A DNA stretch of 64,000 bases, taken from contig NC_092810.1 in assembly GCF_040954645.1 (NCBI RefSeq), positions 12,076,377 to 12,140,376 of the forward strand. Direction: 5' to 3'. The DNA is from Diabrotica undecimpunctata (taxonomy: Eukaryota; Arthropoda; Insecta; Coleoptera; Chrysomelidae). Below the pieces are notes generated by a model, which saw nothing but the letters and a program-made list of their open reading frames with translations, ran no database searches and had not been told where the DNA came from. The position numbers and the translations under genes were made by a program. Each line of letters opens with the position of its first letter. The first letter of the stretch is position 1. Of this stretch, positions 42,293 to 56,747 are shown one piece after another.

Positions 42293-44568
42293 TAGACTAG
42301 ACGGGATTTGTAGAAATTCAGACCATAATGGACATTTTCCATAGGAAGCTATTTTTTTGCTGGAATCCCTTCAGGATGTGCCCAATATCGATAATCACGA
42401 TATGCGCCAGTCGCAAACCCTGTGCTAAATTTTTTACTTAACAAAATCTGAAAACAAATCAAAATTTCTCATTTTTTTGCTAATATTTTCGTTTATAATT
42501 CGGAAAATATTAATCCTAGAGAAAAAATTATAAAAAGTTAAAAGATTCATTATTAAATTTAACACAATATTTCGTTAGCTAGAAATTGAAAATTTTATGT
42601 TTATTGTTGAAAAAATAGCAATAATTGGAAAAAAAAGTACAAAAAAATGAAGTTAATCCTTTAAATGTTTTCGACTTTCTAAACTTGACTTACAAGCTCA
42701 ATATTCCGCCTAGAAAAACCTTGTAATATGTTTAAAACGTGTGCTAAATTTTGTTAAGATCGGTCGGATAGGTTTTTGCATAATAATTTTGCAATCCAGC
42801 CTACTGGAAAAAAATCGCAAATTTTCAAATTTCTAGTAAGCAATAAATAAGGCTCTCAAATAGTTGCAAATTTTTTTACATATAGAGGAAGGCTCAAACT
42901 TTCAAACGCTTTTTGTAAAATTCACATTGGTTCACTAGGAAAGCCTAGAAAATTTTTAAAAATTTTAAACATTTTTTAGGCTTATAAACAAATTGAATAA
43001 CTTTACGAGCTTTAAACGTTACAAATTCAAAATTTATACACTTAAAGAACATTAAAAGACGCTTTTTTAAAAAAAAACGATACATTCGGCTTACTGGTTG
43101 CCGAGATATTGATGATCAAGGTCAGACCTGAAGATTCTTGTCTTTCCAAAAAAAGAAATAGACTTTAAAAAAATTATTGAAGTTTGAGTCAAAATAAGAT
43201 TTATTTATGAAAAAAAAATTTTTTTTTCGTTCGCCTTTGTTTTAACAATTTAAATTAATTATTAACAATTTATAAATACATATTTGTTTACTAAAAGTAA
43301 CAATTTACTTCAATGTATAAATTGCAAGCTCAAAAAAAATGCACGAAGAAAAATGCAATTACTTGTTTAACATACAATTGTTTATTGCAAATTTCCCAAT
43401 TTTGCAATTAAAAATGGTACTTGAAAATATGATATTTGAAATCCTTGTCTTCCGAGACATCCATTCAAAAAAAAGAGCAAAATTGGTTTTCAAGAAGCCG
43501 AGATAATGCAATTTTTATCGCGCGCTATGATTTTGAACTCACCGATTCACATTTCGAGTGAATCACCCACCACCACCTCTCATGCATTCCGAGCGACATT
43601 TTACGGAAAACGGAATACGTAATGCCATAAAGCGCATTACGTATAACTTTTCATATAAAAAGTACTTGACAAGACGAGGGTATTTGTTTAGAAACGAGCT
43701 CTCTATCACTTATAGTTACACGGCAAATATATGCCAACTTTGACCTTCAATATCCCGGCAACCAGTAAGCCGAATGTATTTTTTTTTAAGAAGAAGAAGC
43801 GTCTTTTAATGTTCTTTAATTGTATGATTTTTGAAATTGATATGTTTAAAGCTCGTAAAGTTATTCAATTTGTTTATAAGCCTAATATATATAAAAAATG
43901 TTTAAAACTTTTAAAAAATTTCTAGGTTCTCCTAGTGAATCGATTTGAATTTTACGAAAAGCGTTTGAAAGTTTGAGCCTTCTTTTATGTGTAGAAAAAT
44001 TTGCAACTATCTGAGGGCCTTATTTAGGGCTTACTATAAATTTAAAAATTTGCGATTTTTTTCCAGTAGGCTGGGTTGCAAAATTATTATGCAATACCTA
44101 TCCGACCGATCTTAACAAAATTTAGCACAAGTTTTAAACATATTAAAAGATTTTTCTAGGCGGAATATGGAGCTTGTAAGTCAAGTTTAGAAAGTCGAAA
44201 ACATTTAAAGGATTAACTTCATTTTTTGATCTTTTTTTTTCCAATTATTGCTATTTTTTCAACAATAAACAATAAATTTTCAATTTCTAGCTAACGAAAT
44301 ATTATGTAAAATTGAATAACAAAACTTTTAACTTCTTATAATTTTTTCTCCAGGATCAATATTTTCCGAATTATAAACGAAAATAGGAGCAAAAAAATGA
44401 GAAATTTTCAATTGTTTTCAGATTTTGTTAAATAAAAAATTTAACACAGGGTTTGCGACTGGCGCATATCGTGATTATCGATATTGGGCACATCCTGAAG
44501 GGATTCCAGCAAAAAAATAGCTTTCTATGGAAAATGTCCAATCCAAAACAGATCCCGCCTAGACTATA
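42293..44568. mobile_element. Foldback element with ~830-bp inverted arms
   Basis: Left arm 42293-43124 and right arm 43741-44568 are reverse complements over their whole length by eye. Matched landmarks: ATTCGGCTTACTGGTTGCCG (43083) with its complement near 43764, TGGACATTTTCCATAG (42329) with its complement near 44525, and the segment around ATATCGATAATCACGATATG (42387). Single-base differences and small indels are scattered, so the element is older than the Penelope or gypsy copies. The 616-bp spacer has no protein motif. The outer ends read TAGACTAGACGGGAT and, inverted, TAGTCTAGGCGGGAT. Confidence 0.85.
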
Positions 44569-45114
44569 AAGCGAATCGAACACTCAAATTTATTTTTATT
44601 GCAACAACTTCCATATAACCCAGCTAATAATATATAAAAATACGCAATAGAACAAATTGTAGGAATTACTATTTGCAAGTAGATGATTCAGCTTCCATCT
44701 ATAAGACATACTTGAAATGTGAATGTTGGTCACCAAGCAGTTGGCAATGTAATGACAGATTTAAAAGAAAAACTGTTGATCGCATTTTAGTAATAATGGC
44801 CTTATTTAAAAAATTAACCTGGACATAATAGACTATTCAAAATCAGAGCAGAGAACAGCTTGTGGTCTTAAAAGATGACTTTCTAGCTGTAGACGAACCG
44901 ACTATATCAACTAAAGCACGATAAAAGTCACCTAAAGCTATATAAATAAAAAAACCCACAAATGTAGTGCTTCAAAAACTTTGTGCTCAGCTTTAAGGGC
45001 CGGGATTCACTATGACATTCATTTATTTTCTATCAAAGTAATAATATACCTTTAGGGGCACAAAAGCGTATTCTCAGCAGCAACGTTGTTGTCAAATTAG
45101 CATCTTCTTCTTCT
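44569..45114. other. Non-coding DNA
   Basis: No recognised feature. Confidence 0.5.
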
Positions 45115-45935
45115 TGATGCATGAAAAAAGCAAAAAATAGAGATATACATTTGGCATTTATGGACCTGATAAAGGCGTATAACTCTGTAACAAGGTCAGA
45201 ACTATGGAAGGCGTACAAATTAGAAATACAGACGGAACTCATAGAAGCTACAAAAGCTCTGTATAAAGAAAATAAAGTGTCCATTAAAATGGGAGCAATA
45301 ATTATAGTAGACTTCACCACAACAAAAGAGCTCCTACAGGGTTGTTCCAAAAGAAAAGAATACATTCAAATACTTGGGGTTTATAATCACGAAAAAGGCA
45401 ACAACAGAGAAAGAAATTAAGCAAAGATTAGAACAAACAAGAACAGAAATCCGACAACTTAACTCAGTATGGTGGGATAGACACCTAAAAATATAAAAGC
45501 AAAAACACAGATTTATAAAACATTAGTGCAAAGTATTATGACATATGGGACTGAAAATTGGATTATAAACAAGAAAAACAGTAGTAAGATAGTAGCAACA
45601 GAGATGGAATGCCTGCGAAGATGCTGCACAATAACAAGAATTGATAGGAGAAGTAATGATGAAATAAAGCAAAGAACATCAATAGAAACAGACATACTAA
45701 CATATATAGAACAAAAAAGACCAAAGTGGTATGGAAATGTAAAAAGAACTAGCGACAGCAGATGGTTAAAGAGAATAACCGAATGGAGCCTCATAAGAAG
45801 GAGGAAAAGAGGACGACCCCGAAGATCCTGGAGGAATGAAATAGACGACCCCATGAGTAAGAGAGGCCTAAACCATGGAGAATGGAACAACAGAGAGAGA
45901 TGGAGACGGTTGAGCGAGGGAAGTCAGTGAATACT
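45115..45935 (+). mobile_element. LINE fragment with internal deletion of the RT palm
   Basis: 45121-45345 reads HLAFMDLIKAYNSVTRSELW and on to LLQGCS. The text then jumps to YIQILGV (45365) and KGNNRERN, so the YADD segment has been deleted. After one shift, 45490-45930 gives KAKTQIYKTLVQSIMTYGTE, ECLRRCCTITRIDRRSNDEI, RPKWYGNVKRTSDSRWLKR and the basic RRRKRGRPRRSW end. It resembles the (TA)n-tailed LINE at 7.1-8.6 kb. It is 5'-truncated and non-functional. Confidence 0.75.
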
Positions 45936-46078
45936 GTGAAAACCCTGAATATATATAAGACGAAACGCTGCAATGTCACAGTTTTTTCGAAATGAACAAA
46001 ATCAATAAAATTACTCAATATGATTTGAATATTATAGTAACGTCTTTCCTCCAAATTTATTTTAGTTGGTAACAACTA

Positions 46079-46079
<1 letters not shown>

Positions 46080-46128
<49 letters not shown>
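46080..46128. repeat. (TA)n microsatellite
   Basis: TA run of about 49 bp between two LINE fragments and directly before a CR1/Jockey-like LINE. Confidence 0.95.
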
Positions 46129-48521
<2,393 letters not shown>

Positions 48522-48970
48522 TTAACCCGGCGTCACCCAGGTAAAAAAGTGTGTATAATAACCCAAGTGGGGTATTACTGACCCCATTTAAAATTTATTA
48601 GAAAAACTCAACAAATATTTCGAACACGAATTTATTTTTTTAAATATCTTATTTGACTATTTAAGTTTTCATAAATAACAGCTTTTACCAATGGATTAAA
48701 TTTGACCGCTTATTAGGTAAAATTTACAAAATAATAAAATTCCTACAAACAAAAAACACTAGATACATAAAAAATTCACAAACAAAATATAATGATTCAA
48801 AATAAGAGATTTTGCAAAAAAGTTTTTTCAAAAGGTTCAAATAAAAATATAAAAAAGCATCACATTGGATATCCAAGCTTGAAAAAAGTCAGGAGTTCCG
48901 GAACTGGATACCGCAAATGCGATGAAGGTGATCTAAACAATAAAAATTTTGGCGTTGATCGCACGTTTGT

Positions 48971-50455
48971 TTAGTTTTTTGGTCCAATTTTCTTAAACAA
49001 TTTTGACACCGTCCACGTCCCGTACTTTTTTGGTATAGGTTGGTCACTTTCTCCCAAAATTTGAACTATTTTGGATCGTAAATGTTTTGTAAGTCGCGGA
49101 TTACGTTTTCGTTCTTCCATAATTGGCGTAACTAATGCTAATCCCAGGTCTTCCAGGAAAATACGACATTTCTTTGAATAGTTACTAGTGTTTGTTTTGT
49201 AAATTACCTGGCTGTTGATTCCAGCTGTGTCCATTAGCGAAAAAAATATTCTTATTGCCCACCTTCTACAATTACGAGCTACACTGTAACTTCCTGTTAA
49301 CTCATCCACCGTATCAACACCTCCTTTTGTAAAGTTATAGAAACTTATTATTTCTGGTAAAAGTTTCTCGCCGGTAGATTTATCTATTTCATCATCGTGA
49401 TGAAGTGATGGTAATAAAATCACGTTTTTTCCTTTTTTTTTGGTACAAAGGATATCATAGTTATATGCTCTGAAAATCCAAATACCAAGGACTGTGGCTG
49501 TCTGTTCTTAATCTGTATAAATTCTGGGGGAATCTCTCGCTTGTTTTTCCTCAGAGTTTCTACTGAAGTTAAACTATGTCGTTTACGCAAAATTTTTACA
49601 AGTTCGTAAGAGGTTTACCAATTATCGAAAGTGATATTTCGATTTTTACCAGAAATTGGTGCTATCAGTCTTTGGACGATATCAATAGGTTTATTGCTTA
49701 TATGGTACGGCCCATCTGGCTGGGTCCCTGCATAAATTTCCATATTAAAAACATAAAAAGTACGGGAGTCTACTAGGGCCTGAATTTTTATTCCGTATTT
49801 TGCGGGCTTGTTCGGAATATACTGCCGGAATGAGCAACGCCCACGAAAAGACTCTAACTTCTTGTCAACAATCAAGTTCTGTCCTGGTGAGTAAGTTTAT
49901 TGACAATTTGGGACAAAGTTTTCAAAAACTGCCCTAATAGGAGTCAACTTATCAGACTGTTGCCTTTCTTGTAGATTGTCTACATTATCGAAACGTAAAC
50001 ACTGCAATAAAAATGTAAATCTATTGAGTGCCATCACTGAACGAAATATATCGATTCCTGTACCATTTGTTCGCCAAAGGGCTTTTAGATTACGATGACG
50101 ATTTCTATATACACCCTCTAGGTAGATGATGCCAAATAATTCCTTTATTTCAATAATATTGGTCCTGCTACAATATGCTTTATCTTTGTAGGCTAACGCT
50201 TTTTCATCTATCAATACATTGGTGCAGACCGTGATACCTTCAAGCATTTCTTTATAAAAAAAAACCAGCAATCTAAAAGAGTCTTAGCGTTTTTGGTATA
50301 TGATTTGGATCCTGGTAAGTTCGAAATTTTGTTCTCTGCCCTCGTTCTAACTACATTATTACTAGGTTTTCTCCATTTTGTTTTGGAATCCCTACCTAAA
50401 TAATAAGGATATTTTTTATCTTCTTTTCGCTTATTCTCGGATTTCAATTTAGCTT
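48971..50455 (-). pseudogene. piggyBac-type transposase pseudogene
   Basis: Read from right to left: YYLGRDSKTKWRKPSNNVVRTR (50395 on), LFGIIYLEGVYRNRHRNLKALW, GIDIFRSVMALNRFTFLLQCL, then a TAA at 49895. Next come IVDKKLESFRGRCSFRQY (first catalytic Asp), KYGIKIQALVDSRTFYVFNM and NITFDNW with a TAA right after (second Asp present). The last block (49423-48971) reads FYNFTKGGVDTVDELTGSYS (third Asp) and RRWAIRIFFSLMD. All three catalytic Asp positions are recognisable. Frame shifts occur in A/T runs near 50265 and 49435. The N-terminus and the cysteine-rich C-terminus are not recognisable. piggyBac enzymes excise at TTAA without scars. Confidence 0.88.
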
Positions 50456-50897
50456 TATCGTTGAATCCTGAAGGTTGCCTGTACCGAGGACATTTTATTA
50501 AGAATCCAATAAGAAAAGAGTTGTTAACCATAATAAAAACAGCCAAAAACCATGTCAAATCATGAGGAACAGCGAAAGACATGGTTTGCTGCAGTTAATT
50601 GCACAAAAAAAGTAAAAGGAAAACTAGGACCAGAACCAAAATATTGAATTAGAGGTATTCTGTACTTCTAACATATATTTTTCTGGTCCTTAATTGAAAA
50701 AGTGCATAAAAATTGACCCAAGCATATTCACAAATATATTATCTTCATGGAAATATATTAAGAAAACAGTGAAACTTTTTCGCTAACGGACATTCATTTT
50801 TATTTATTATATATCAAAACCATAAAACATAAATGTTATATTTTTTTCATTTTCTCCTCAACTAAAATAAGAAAAACAATCAAGAAAACTTCATTTT
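50456..50897. other. Non-coding, includes worn 5' end of the piggyBac-like region
   Basis: A short + strand frame (50554-50646, starting MSNHEEQRKTWFAAVNCTKK) is visible but has no known family and is probably fortuitous. Confidence 0.35.
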
Positions 50898-50899
50898 AC

Positions 50900-51098
50900 C
50901 TTTCTCAGGGACGGGATCTTTGGCATTGTCGAAAATAATCTCGGTCTCCTGATGATAGAAATCTCCAATTTTGGCGACACACTTTAACGTAAGACGACTG
51001 TTGTTGAAATGAGACTCGAAGAGCGGCAATGTCATGAACATTCTGCTCTCGAATAATTCCCCCACAGTTGTTTTGTTCCTAAAGCATGTTTGGCACAC
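50900..51098 (-). CDS. Candidate host exon, Ig-superfamily (beaten path-like) segment
   Basis: On the - strand a frame is bounded by a splice acceptor (pyrimidine tract then GTCGTAG, exon from 51098; alternative TGCTTTAG, exon from 51078) and a donor (GAGAAAG/GTAAAA, exon end 50900). It reads ...VGELFESRMFMTLPLFESHF then NNSRLTLKCVAKIGDFYHQ and ends DPVPEKG. The pattern F-x-L-x-L-x-C-x-A-x-I-x-x-x-Y is like the last strands of the second Ig domain of Beat proteins, which bind Side receptors in insect axon guidance. The GC content and third-base choice look coding. No stop, no neighbouring exon and no signal peptide are visible here. The domain match is from memory of the family pattern and could be wrong. 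The exon-like structure itself is better supported. Confidence 0.45.
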
Positions 51099-51103
51099 CT
51101 ACG

Positions 51104-51480
51104 ACAATAAAAATACAATTAATTATTTTAAGGCCGACAAATAAGGAAATAATATTTTCATAATTACAATTTAATTAAAGTGCAAATGTTAAATTTATAT
51201 ATCGTCTTTAAGCAGTTTTTTGGAACTCATATTTTTTAGTTTATTTAGCTAAAGTGAAAATGTTGGAGCGACAGAGGGCCGTTTTTTTTATAAATGGGGC
51301 ATGTCTGCAGAGAATGAAGAGTTTGGCTTTAGACCTAATCTGTTAGCCATAGATCGTGGTACTAATGATTACATAAAAAATTCAGTTTTAAATGTTTAAT
51401 TTTCCTAAAGCCCTAAAGCCATCCAGTTACTATCAGATACACCTGTCAGTATGCCTATAAGGTATCAGAAGCACACACAC
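51104..51480. other. Non-coding DNA
   Basis: No motif. It would be intronic if the neighbouring exon is real. Confidence 0.45.
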
Positions 51481-51880
51481 TCTTCGGGTATACCTGTCAG
51501 GTATACTCGGCAAGTTTGTCTGTTCGCCATGGATTCTCCAGAAGATGACCTGCTCTTTCTCTTCGTATTTTTTGTACTTTGTGGGAAACATAACCTCTTC
51601 AAAAGTGTGGTCCGTGTACAGATTGAATATCAGTGGTAAAATTATGCACCCCTATCTTACTCCCCTTAAGATTTTGACCTGATTTGTATATTATCCATCT
51701 ATTCGGAGCACTGCTGATTGATTCCATTACAAGTTAGCTATTATTTTTAGGTCTCTTCCTTCAATCCATGTCTTCTTCAGCACTTCCATCATTTGTTCAT
51801 GCCTGACTCTTTTAAAAGCCTTCTTGTAGTCAATCAGGCATGCAAAAACATCACAGCTGACATCTCTATATTTCTGAAAC
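51481..51880 (-). mobile_element. LINE RT fragment, AAG-tailed family
   Basis: On the - strand 51870-51770 reads FACLIDYKKAFKRVRHEQMM. 51690-51640 gives VKILRGVRxGC followed by LPLIFNLYTD. These are the RT fingers/palm before YADD. Both ends are truncated. Related to 52445-54547. Confidence 0.6.
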
Positions 51881-52432
51881 AATACCTACACGCTTAAAAT
51901 AATGACTTTTAAAAACAGCTTGAGCAGATGGCTCATTAGGCTCATTAAAAAATATATAGAACTGTAAAAATATAAAACTAATTACGTCATTAACGGTCCT
52001 CGACGGTCAGTAACGCATCATTTTAGCGTCAAGCTATCGGTCCCGGGGGACCGGTAATGCACAGTTCCGTGGTTTACATATTTTGGGAACGCAGTCAAAC
52101 TGTTAAACAACGGTGACGAAACATTAACCTTTATTGACAAGAAATCTCTATGACAATCTATTTTCTTTTTAAATTTGAGATGTTGTTCCTTCATATAAAT
52201 TCCATAACGCTTTGATTAAAGTAAAGGTAATGTTGATGATGTTGATAGTAGTACTTTCCAGAGCTTGTTTATAAGAATTGTTTCATAAGCTATGTTTAGT
52301 AAATCATCAACTATATGGTGTGTTTCTTGACTTGTACTTGAGTTTTTTTTATAAGTTGTTTCAAGCAGAATATACCATTCTTACAACCATTCTTCTACTC
52401 GTTCTCAATGAGGTTATTTGTTCGTATAGAGG
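51881..52432. other. Non-coding DNA
   Basis: Contains GGTCCCGGGGGACC (about 52051-52064), a GC-rich near-palindrome unusual for this AT-rich window, within a run of ACGGTC repeats (52000-52070). No gene is seen. Confidence 0.45.
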
Positions 52433-52444
52433 GTTGAATGTACT

Positions 52445-54547
52445 TCTTGTTCAGGTGCCATCACCGCTACGGAGGTTGGCAATCATCATAGCTATTTTAA
52501 TTTTTGAGGAAGTAGCTCTAAACAGTTGTTTTGAGCTGCATCCAAACCATTCTCTCAGGTTCTTAAGCCATGAAATTCGTCTTCTTCGGATGCTTCTTCT
52601 GCCATCTATCCTTCCTTGCATTATGAGTCGCAGGATGCCATACTTCTCGCCCCGTATCACATGTCCGAGATACTGTAGCTTTCTTTCTTTAATTGTAAGT
52701 TCAACTTCCTTCTCTTTACCTATTCTTCTCAGTACTTCATTGTTCGTAACTCTATCTACCCAGGAAATTCTCATAATTCGTCTATGGGTCCACATTTCAA
52801 ATGCGTTAAGTCGTCTCATTGTATCTAGATTTAACGTCCATGATTCCACTCCATAGTATAGTACACTGTATACGTAACATTTTGTTAGGCGTACTTTAAG
52901 AGCTAATGTTAAATCTTTGCCACATAGGAGCTTTTTCATTTTTATAAAATTAGAACGTGCTTTTTTGATTCTGACTTGGATTTCTGCAGTGCAGTCATTA
53001 TTTTCTGTTATAAGTGTTCCTAGGTAAGTGTACTTTTTTACTCTTTCGATCTGCTGGTCCTCTACTATCAAGATTTCGTCAGTATTATGGTTGTTTTTAC
53101 AAATTTTCATAAACTTCGTCTTTTTGATATTGAGCGAGAGTCCGTACTCCCTAATACACATTACTATTTTACTTATGAATCTTTCCAGGTCTTGTAAACT
53201 ATCGGCTATTATTACTGTATCATCTGCATATCTGATGTTGTTAACTAAGACTCCATTTACTCTTATGCCGACTGTTTCATCTTCCAGAGTTTTTCGAATT
53301 ACCTCTTCAGAATAAGCGTTAAATAATAGAGGTGATACTATGCAGCCTTGCCTGACTCCTATCTTTATTTCCATTTCTTCAGATGTCTCTTTTTTAATTC
53401 GTACTATTGTTCGCTGATTGTAGTAAAGGTTTATTATTAGCCTTACATCTCTTTCATATAGGTTTTTATTTTTTTAAATTTCCATGAGTCGGTCATGTTT
53501 TACTTTAACAAACGCTTTATTGTAGTCTATAAAACAGACGTAAAGAGGACGGTTAACATCCAAACATCTCTGCGTCAGCACGTTGAAGGAGAATAGTGCC
53601 TCTCTGGTACCCATACCATTGCGGAACCCATATTGTGTGTCACTAACATCCAACTCCAGTTTAGAGTGAATTCTGGCTTGGATAATTTTCAACAGAATTT
53701 TTAAGGTATGTGACATTAAGCTTATGGTTCGATAGTCACTGCACTATTTGGCATTCACTTTCTTTGGCAAACACACAAATGCTGATGTCAACATTTCTCT
53801 AGGGATATTTCCCGTAGTATAGATAGCGTTGAACAGTTCTACTATTATGTCTAGGTTTTTCTCGTTGACCAACTTTAATAGCTCGCTTGGTAATTCATCT
53901 GGACCAGCAGAGTTAGTGGTTTTCATTGTCTCTTCTTCATACGTACTCTTTCCATCGTCGTAGTTTTGGTTCTGTCTCCAATATAATATTTCCATTTTTG
54001 TCGAGCAATACATTCGAGGTTCTTCTACTTCCTACTCCGACTAGTTCTTTCACTTTTTTATGTAGATTAAAGTTGACATATCTGTTTTGCAGTTCTTCTA
54101 TTTCTTTACATTTTTCAGAGAAGTAGGTTTCTTTAGGCTTCCTAATTTTTCTTCTTATTTGGTTTTGAAGCTGTTTATAGCGGATCATATTGATGGTTTT
54201 ATTTTTAATCCTTTCATTCATCAACTCTAGACTTTTCTCGGCCATCCACTCTTTTCTTAACATTTGGTTGTTGTAAGTACTTTCTTACTTGGCTCCAATA
54301 TAGAGGTTTTGAAGAATTGCCACTGCTGCCCTACGTTACAATTATTTCCTGGGTTTCTATCTAGATTTGTGTTGATTTCGTGTTTCCGATTGTCTTTTGT
54401 TTTTTCTGACTTTAGTTTCTGTATGTTAAGTTTATTGTTGTTGCGGCTTTTTTGCATCTTTTTTAGTTGAAATTGAAACCTAGCAATAGGAAGACTGTGA
54501 TCAGAGGATACGTCTGCTCCTGGATATGTCTTTACTGCCTGAATTGA
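52445..54547 (-). mobile_element. 5'-truncated LINE, AAG-tailed family, with 12-bp TSD
   Basis: GTTGAATGTACT occurs at 52433-52444 and 54548-54559. On the - strand the copy starts at the end of the endonuclease domain (IQAVKTYPGADVSSDHSL, the SDH motif). A linker with shifts follows (54263-53744), then NSAGPDELPSELLKL, SDTQYGFRNGMGTREALFSF and VCFIDYNKAF, a stop near 53475, and a 307-codon open block with GVRQGCIVSPLLFNAYSEE, IRYADDTVIIA, KKTKFMK, YTYLGTLITE, YYGVESWTL, ISWVDRVTNNEVLRR and the end IAMMIANLRSGDGT. It is the best-preserved copy of its family here. Most breaks are single stops or shifts in the N-terminal half. Confidence 0.88.
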
Positions 54548-54559
54548 GTTGAATGTACT

Positions 54560-55195
54560 AGTCACTAATATTCCTATATAGCTGGCACACTTAAGTTTAT
54601 CTCCTTTAAGTCTAAGCAACAAATACTAATAAATACACGACTCTCAAGGGCATAAACGTTGATATGCGTATGCACATGCTGAGTTATAATTAGTACATCA
54701 TTAGCACATGCCTTTTCGGCGGATATCTGAAGTGGAATAAAAGTTTTCGATCCATCTCATTACCATTGACATTATTATACAAAGCAGTAATACACCTTTT
54801 CATCTCTTAAATTGTTTCTGAATCAAACGAAACCGGTGTAATGGATCAGTAAAATATTCTCAAACTTCCACAAAACAGAATATACTTTACTGTTTATAAA
54901 TATCCTTAACCCGTACGTTTTATTCGAACAGTTTCAACCAATTTAGGCGATAAAACTCCAAAATTTCCGAACAAACTTCAATGCGGGAAGCGCTATGTTA
55001 ATTTTATGCAAAATTGGGAACTGAACTTTCTTTTAGCAGTTAACTCTTGGTGATGTTACTGGATAATAAAACGGTTTATCGTGGGACCTTCAAATAGTTT
55101 TAGTTTACGATCTTATTATTTGGAATTTTATAGTGATTTTCTACAAGATTATTGCTTTTTAATGCAGATATTTTGTTTTCTTATTTTATAATTAT
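54560..55195. other. Non-coding DNA
   Basis: No recognised feature beyond the TSD copy at its start. Confidence 0.5.
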
Positions 55196-55690
55196 TTGCA
55201 TCTTCTTCTTTACGTGCTATCTCCGCGACGGAGGTTGGCAATCATCATGGCTATTCTGATCTTAGATGCTGCCGCTCTGAATAGTTCGATTGATGTGCCT
55301 CAGTATCATTCCCTCAAGTTACGCAATCATGAATTTTTCTCCTTCCTACACTTCTCTTGCCATGGATTTTTCATTGTATAATTAATTGAAGTATGTATGT
55401 TGTATCTTTCATTACGCATACCATACCCCAGGTATTGCAGCTTTCGTGTCTTGATGGTTTCCAATGTTTCCATTTTTTTGTTGACTCTTCTCATGACTTC
55501 GTTGTTTGTTATATGCTCGGTCCATGATTCTTCTGTACACCCTCTGTACAATCTTTCTGATTTTATTAAATTTTTTTCGTGATTTCTCTATTCGAACTTT
55601 TATTTCTTTGGAGTAATCGTTTGTATGATTAATTATTGTGCCAAGATAATTGTAGTTTTCTACTTGTTTCAAAGTTTTACGTTAACTGTC
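55196..55690 (-). mobile_element. LINE 3' fragment, AAG-tailed family, internally deleted
   Basis: On the - strand: QVENYNYLGTIINHTNDYS, KVRIEKSRKKFNKIRKI, then a deletion, then HITNNEVMRRVNKKMETLET and KLQYLGYGMRNERY, worn text, and the family end MMIANLRRG (about 55225) followed by an AAG repeat (AAAGAAGAAGATG). The RT catalytic part is absent. Confidence 0.7.
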
Positions 55691-56733
55691 AGGCTTTTAT
55701 CATTATTTTGGATTTTTGATATTCTCATATAAATTCTATAAATTAAATACATAAATACATTTTAATAATATCGAGATGTGGATATTTTGGTAGTACAATT
55801 GATATCCAAGGGTGGATATACTGGTACACCGAAATATCCTTATGTGGATATTTTGGTAAACACTATCAATTGTGATATAAACAAATTGCTTCAAACATTT
55901 TTTAGACCCTCATAGGTTAATATCTCTTCTATTATAAATTATAACTATCATAAAATGTATTTTCATTAACAACTCTTGCTGGTATACCCTACTTCAAAAA
56001 ATTGCCTGGTACGGAAGGGGTTAACTTATTTGCATAATTATAAACTCACTGAGGGTTTTACATTACCCATAAATATTAAGCAGTTAATGTTTAGTACAAC
56101 TAAGCATAAGATTTGTAAATGTTTTGTGAACTATAAAATATTAATAATTTACTTTCCAATTATTGCAAATTAAATTATTATGGAAAAATTAATCGCGAAT
56201 CCTATAAATCCATTTTACGGATCTCTCCTGTCCGCAAGCTGTAATTTAACTACGCCTGTCATTGCTGACTTATCACCAATTTAATTTTATCTCGTTATAA
56301 TTATAGCCTACAGTTTATTATGTGTATGAACAAAAGTTGATATCAAACAGATTTACGCATCACGTGTACCGTTCCCTTTCTACTCCAATAATTCCATATT
56401 AAAAAAGTAATAATTAGCCTTCTCTTAAATTTAGAAAATGAGATTAGAGAAAACAAATTTTCACGCATGATTCTGATTTATACCGTAATTAACTTGGGTA
56501 TGGTCAAATCCCGGTTTATCCAGAAATATTGAGTTTATGTTAATAAGCGGTTTGCCAGGCGTGTATGACGATTTATATGAGCAGTAACGTAGCATAATCC
56601 ATAAATGAGAGAATAGAAATTCATATGTTGGGTTTGGATTTACGCCATGGCGGACGTTAGTACATTTTTGCTGCTTTTGTAATATTTTCATCACACAAAC
56701 ACAAAAATACGGTACAATATTATTTGTATTCTT
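55691..56733. other. Non-coding DNA with a short repeated motif
   Basis: 55770-55860 holds three copies of a GTGGATAT(T/A)(T/C)TGGTA-like motif, one inverted. At 56005-56024 TTGCCTGGTACGGAAGGGGT precedes TTAA, considered as a piggyBac-like right end. No gene. Confidence 0.5.
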
Positions 56734-56747
56734 AATGGATTGCTGCA

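Noticed and set aside
50554..50646. Short + strand frame starting MSNHEEQRKTW
   Set aside because: Only about 30 codons, opposite the worn piggyBac 5' region, and no known family.
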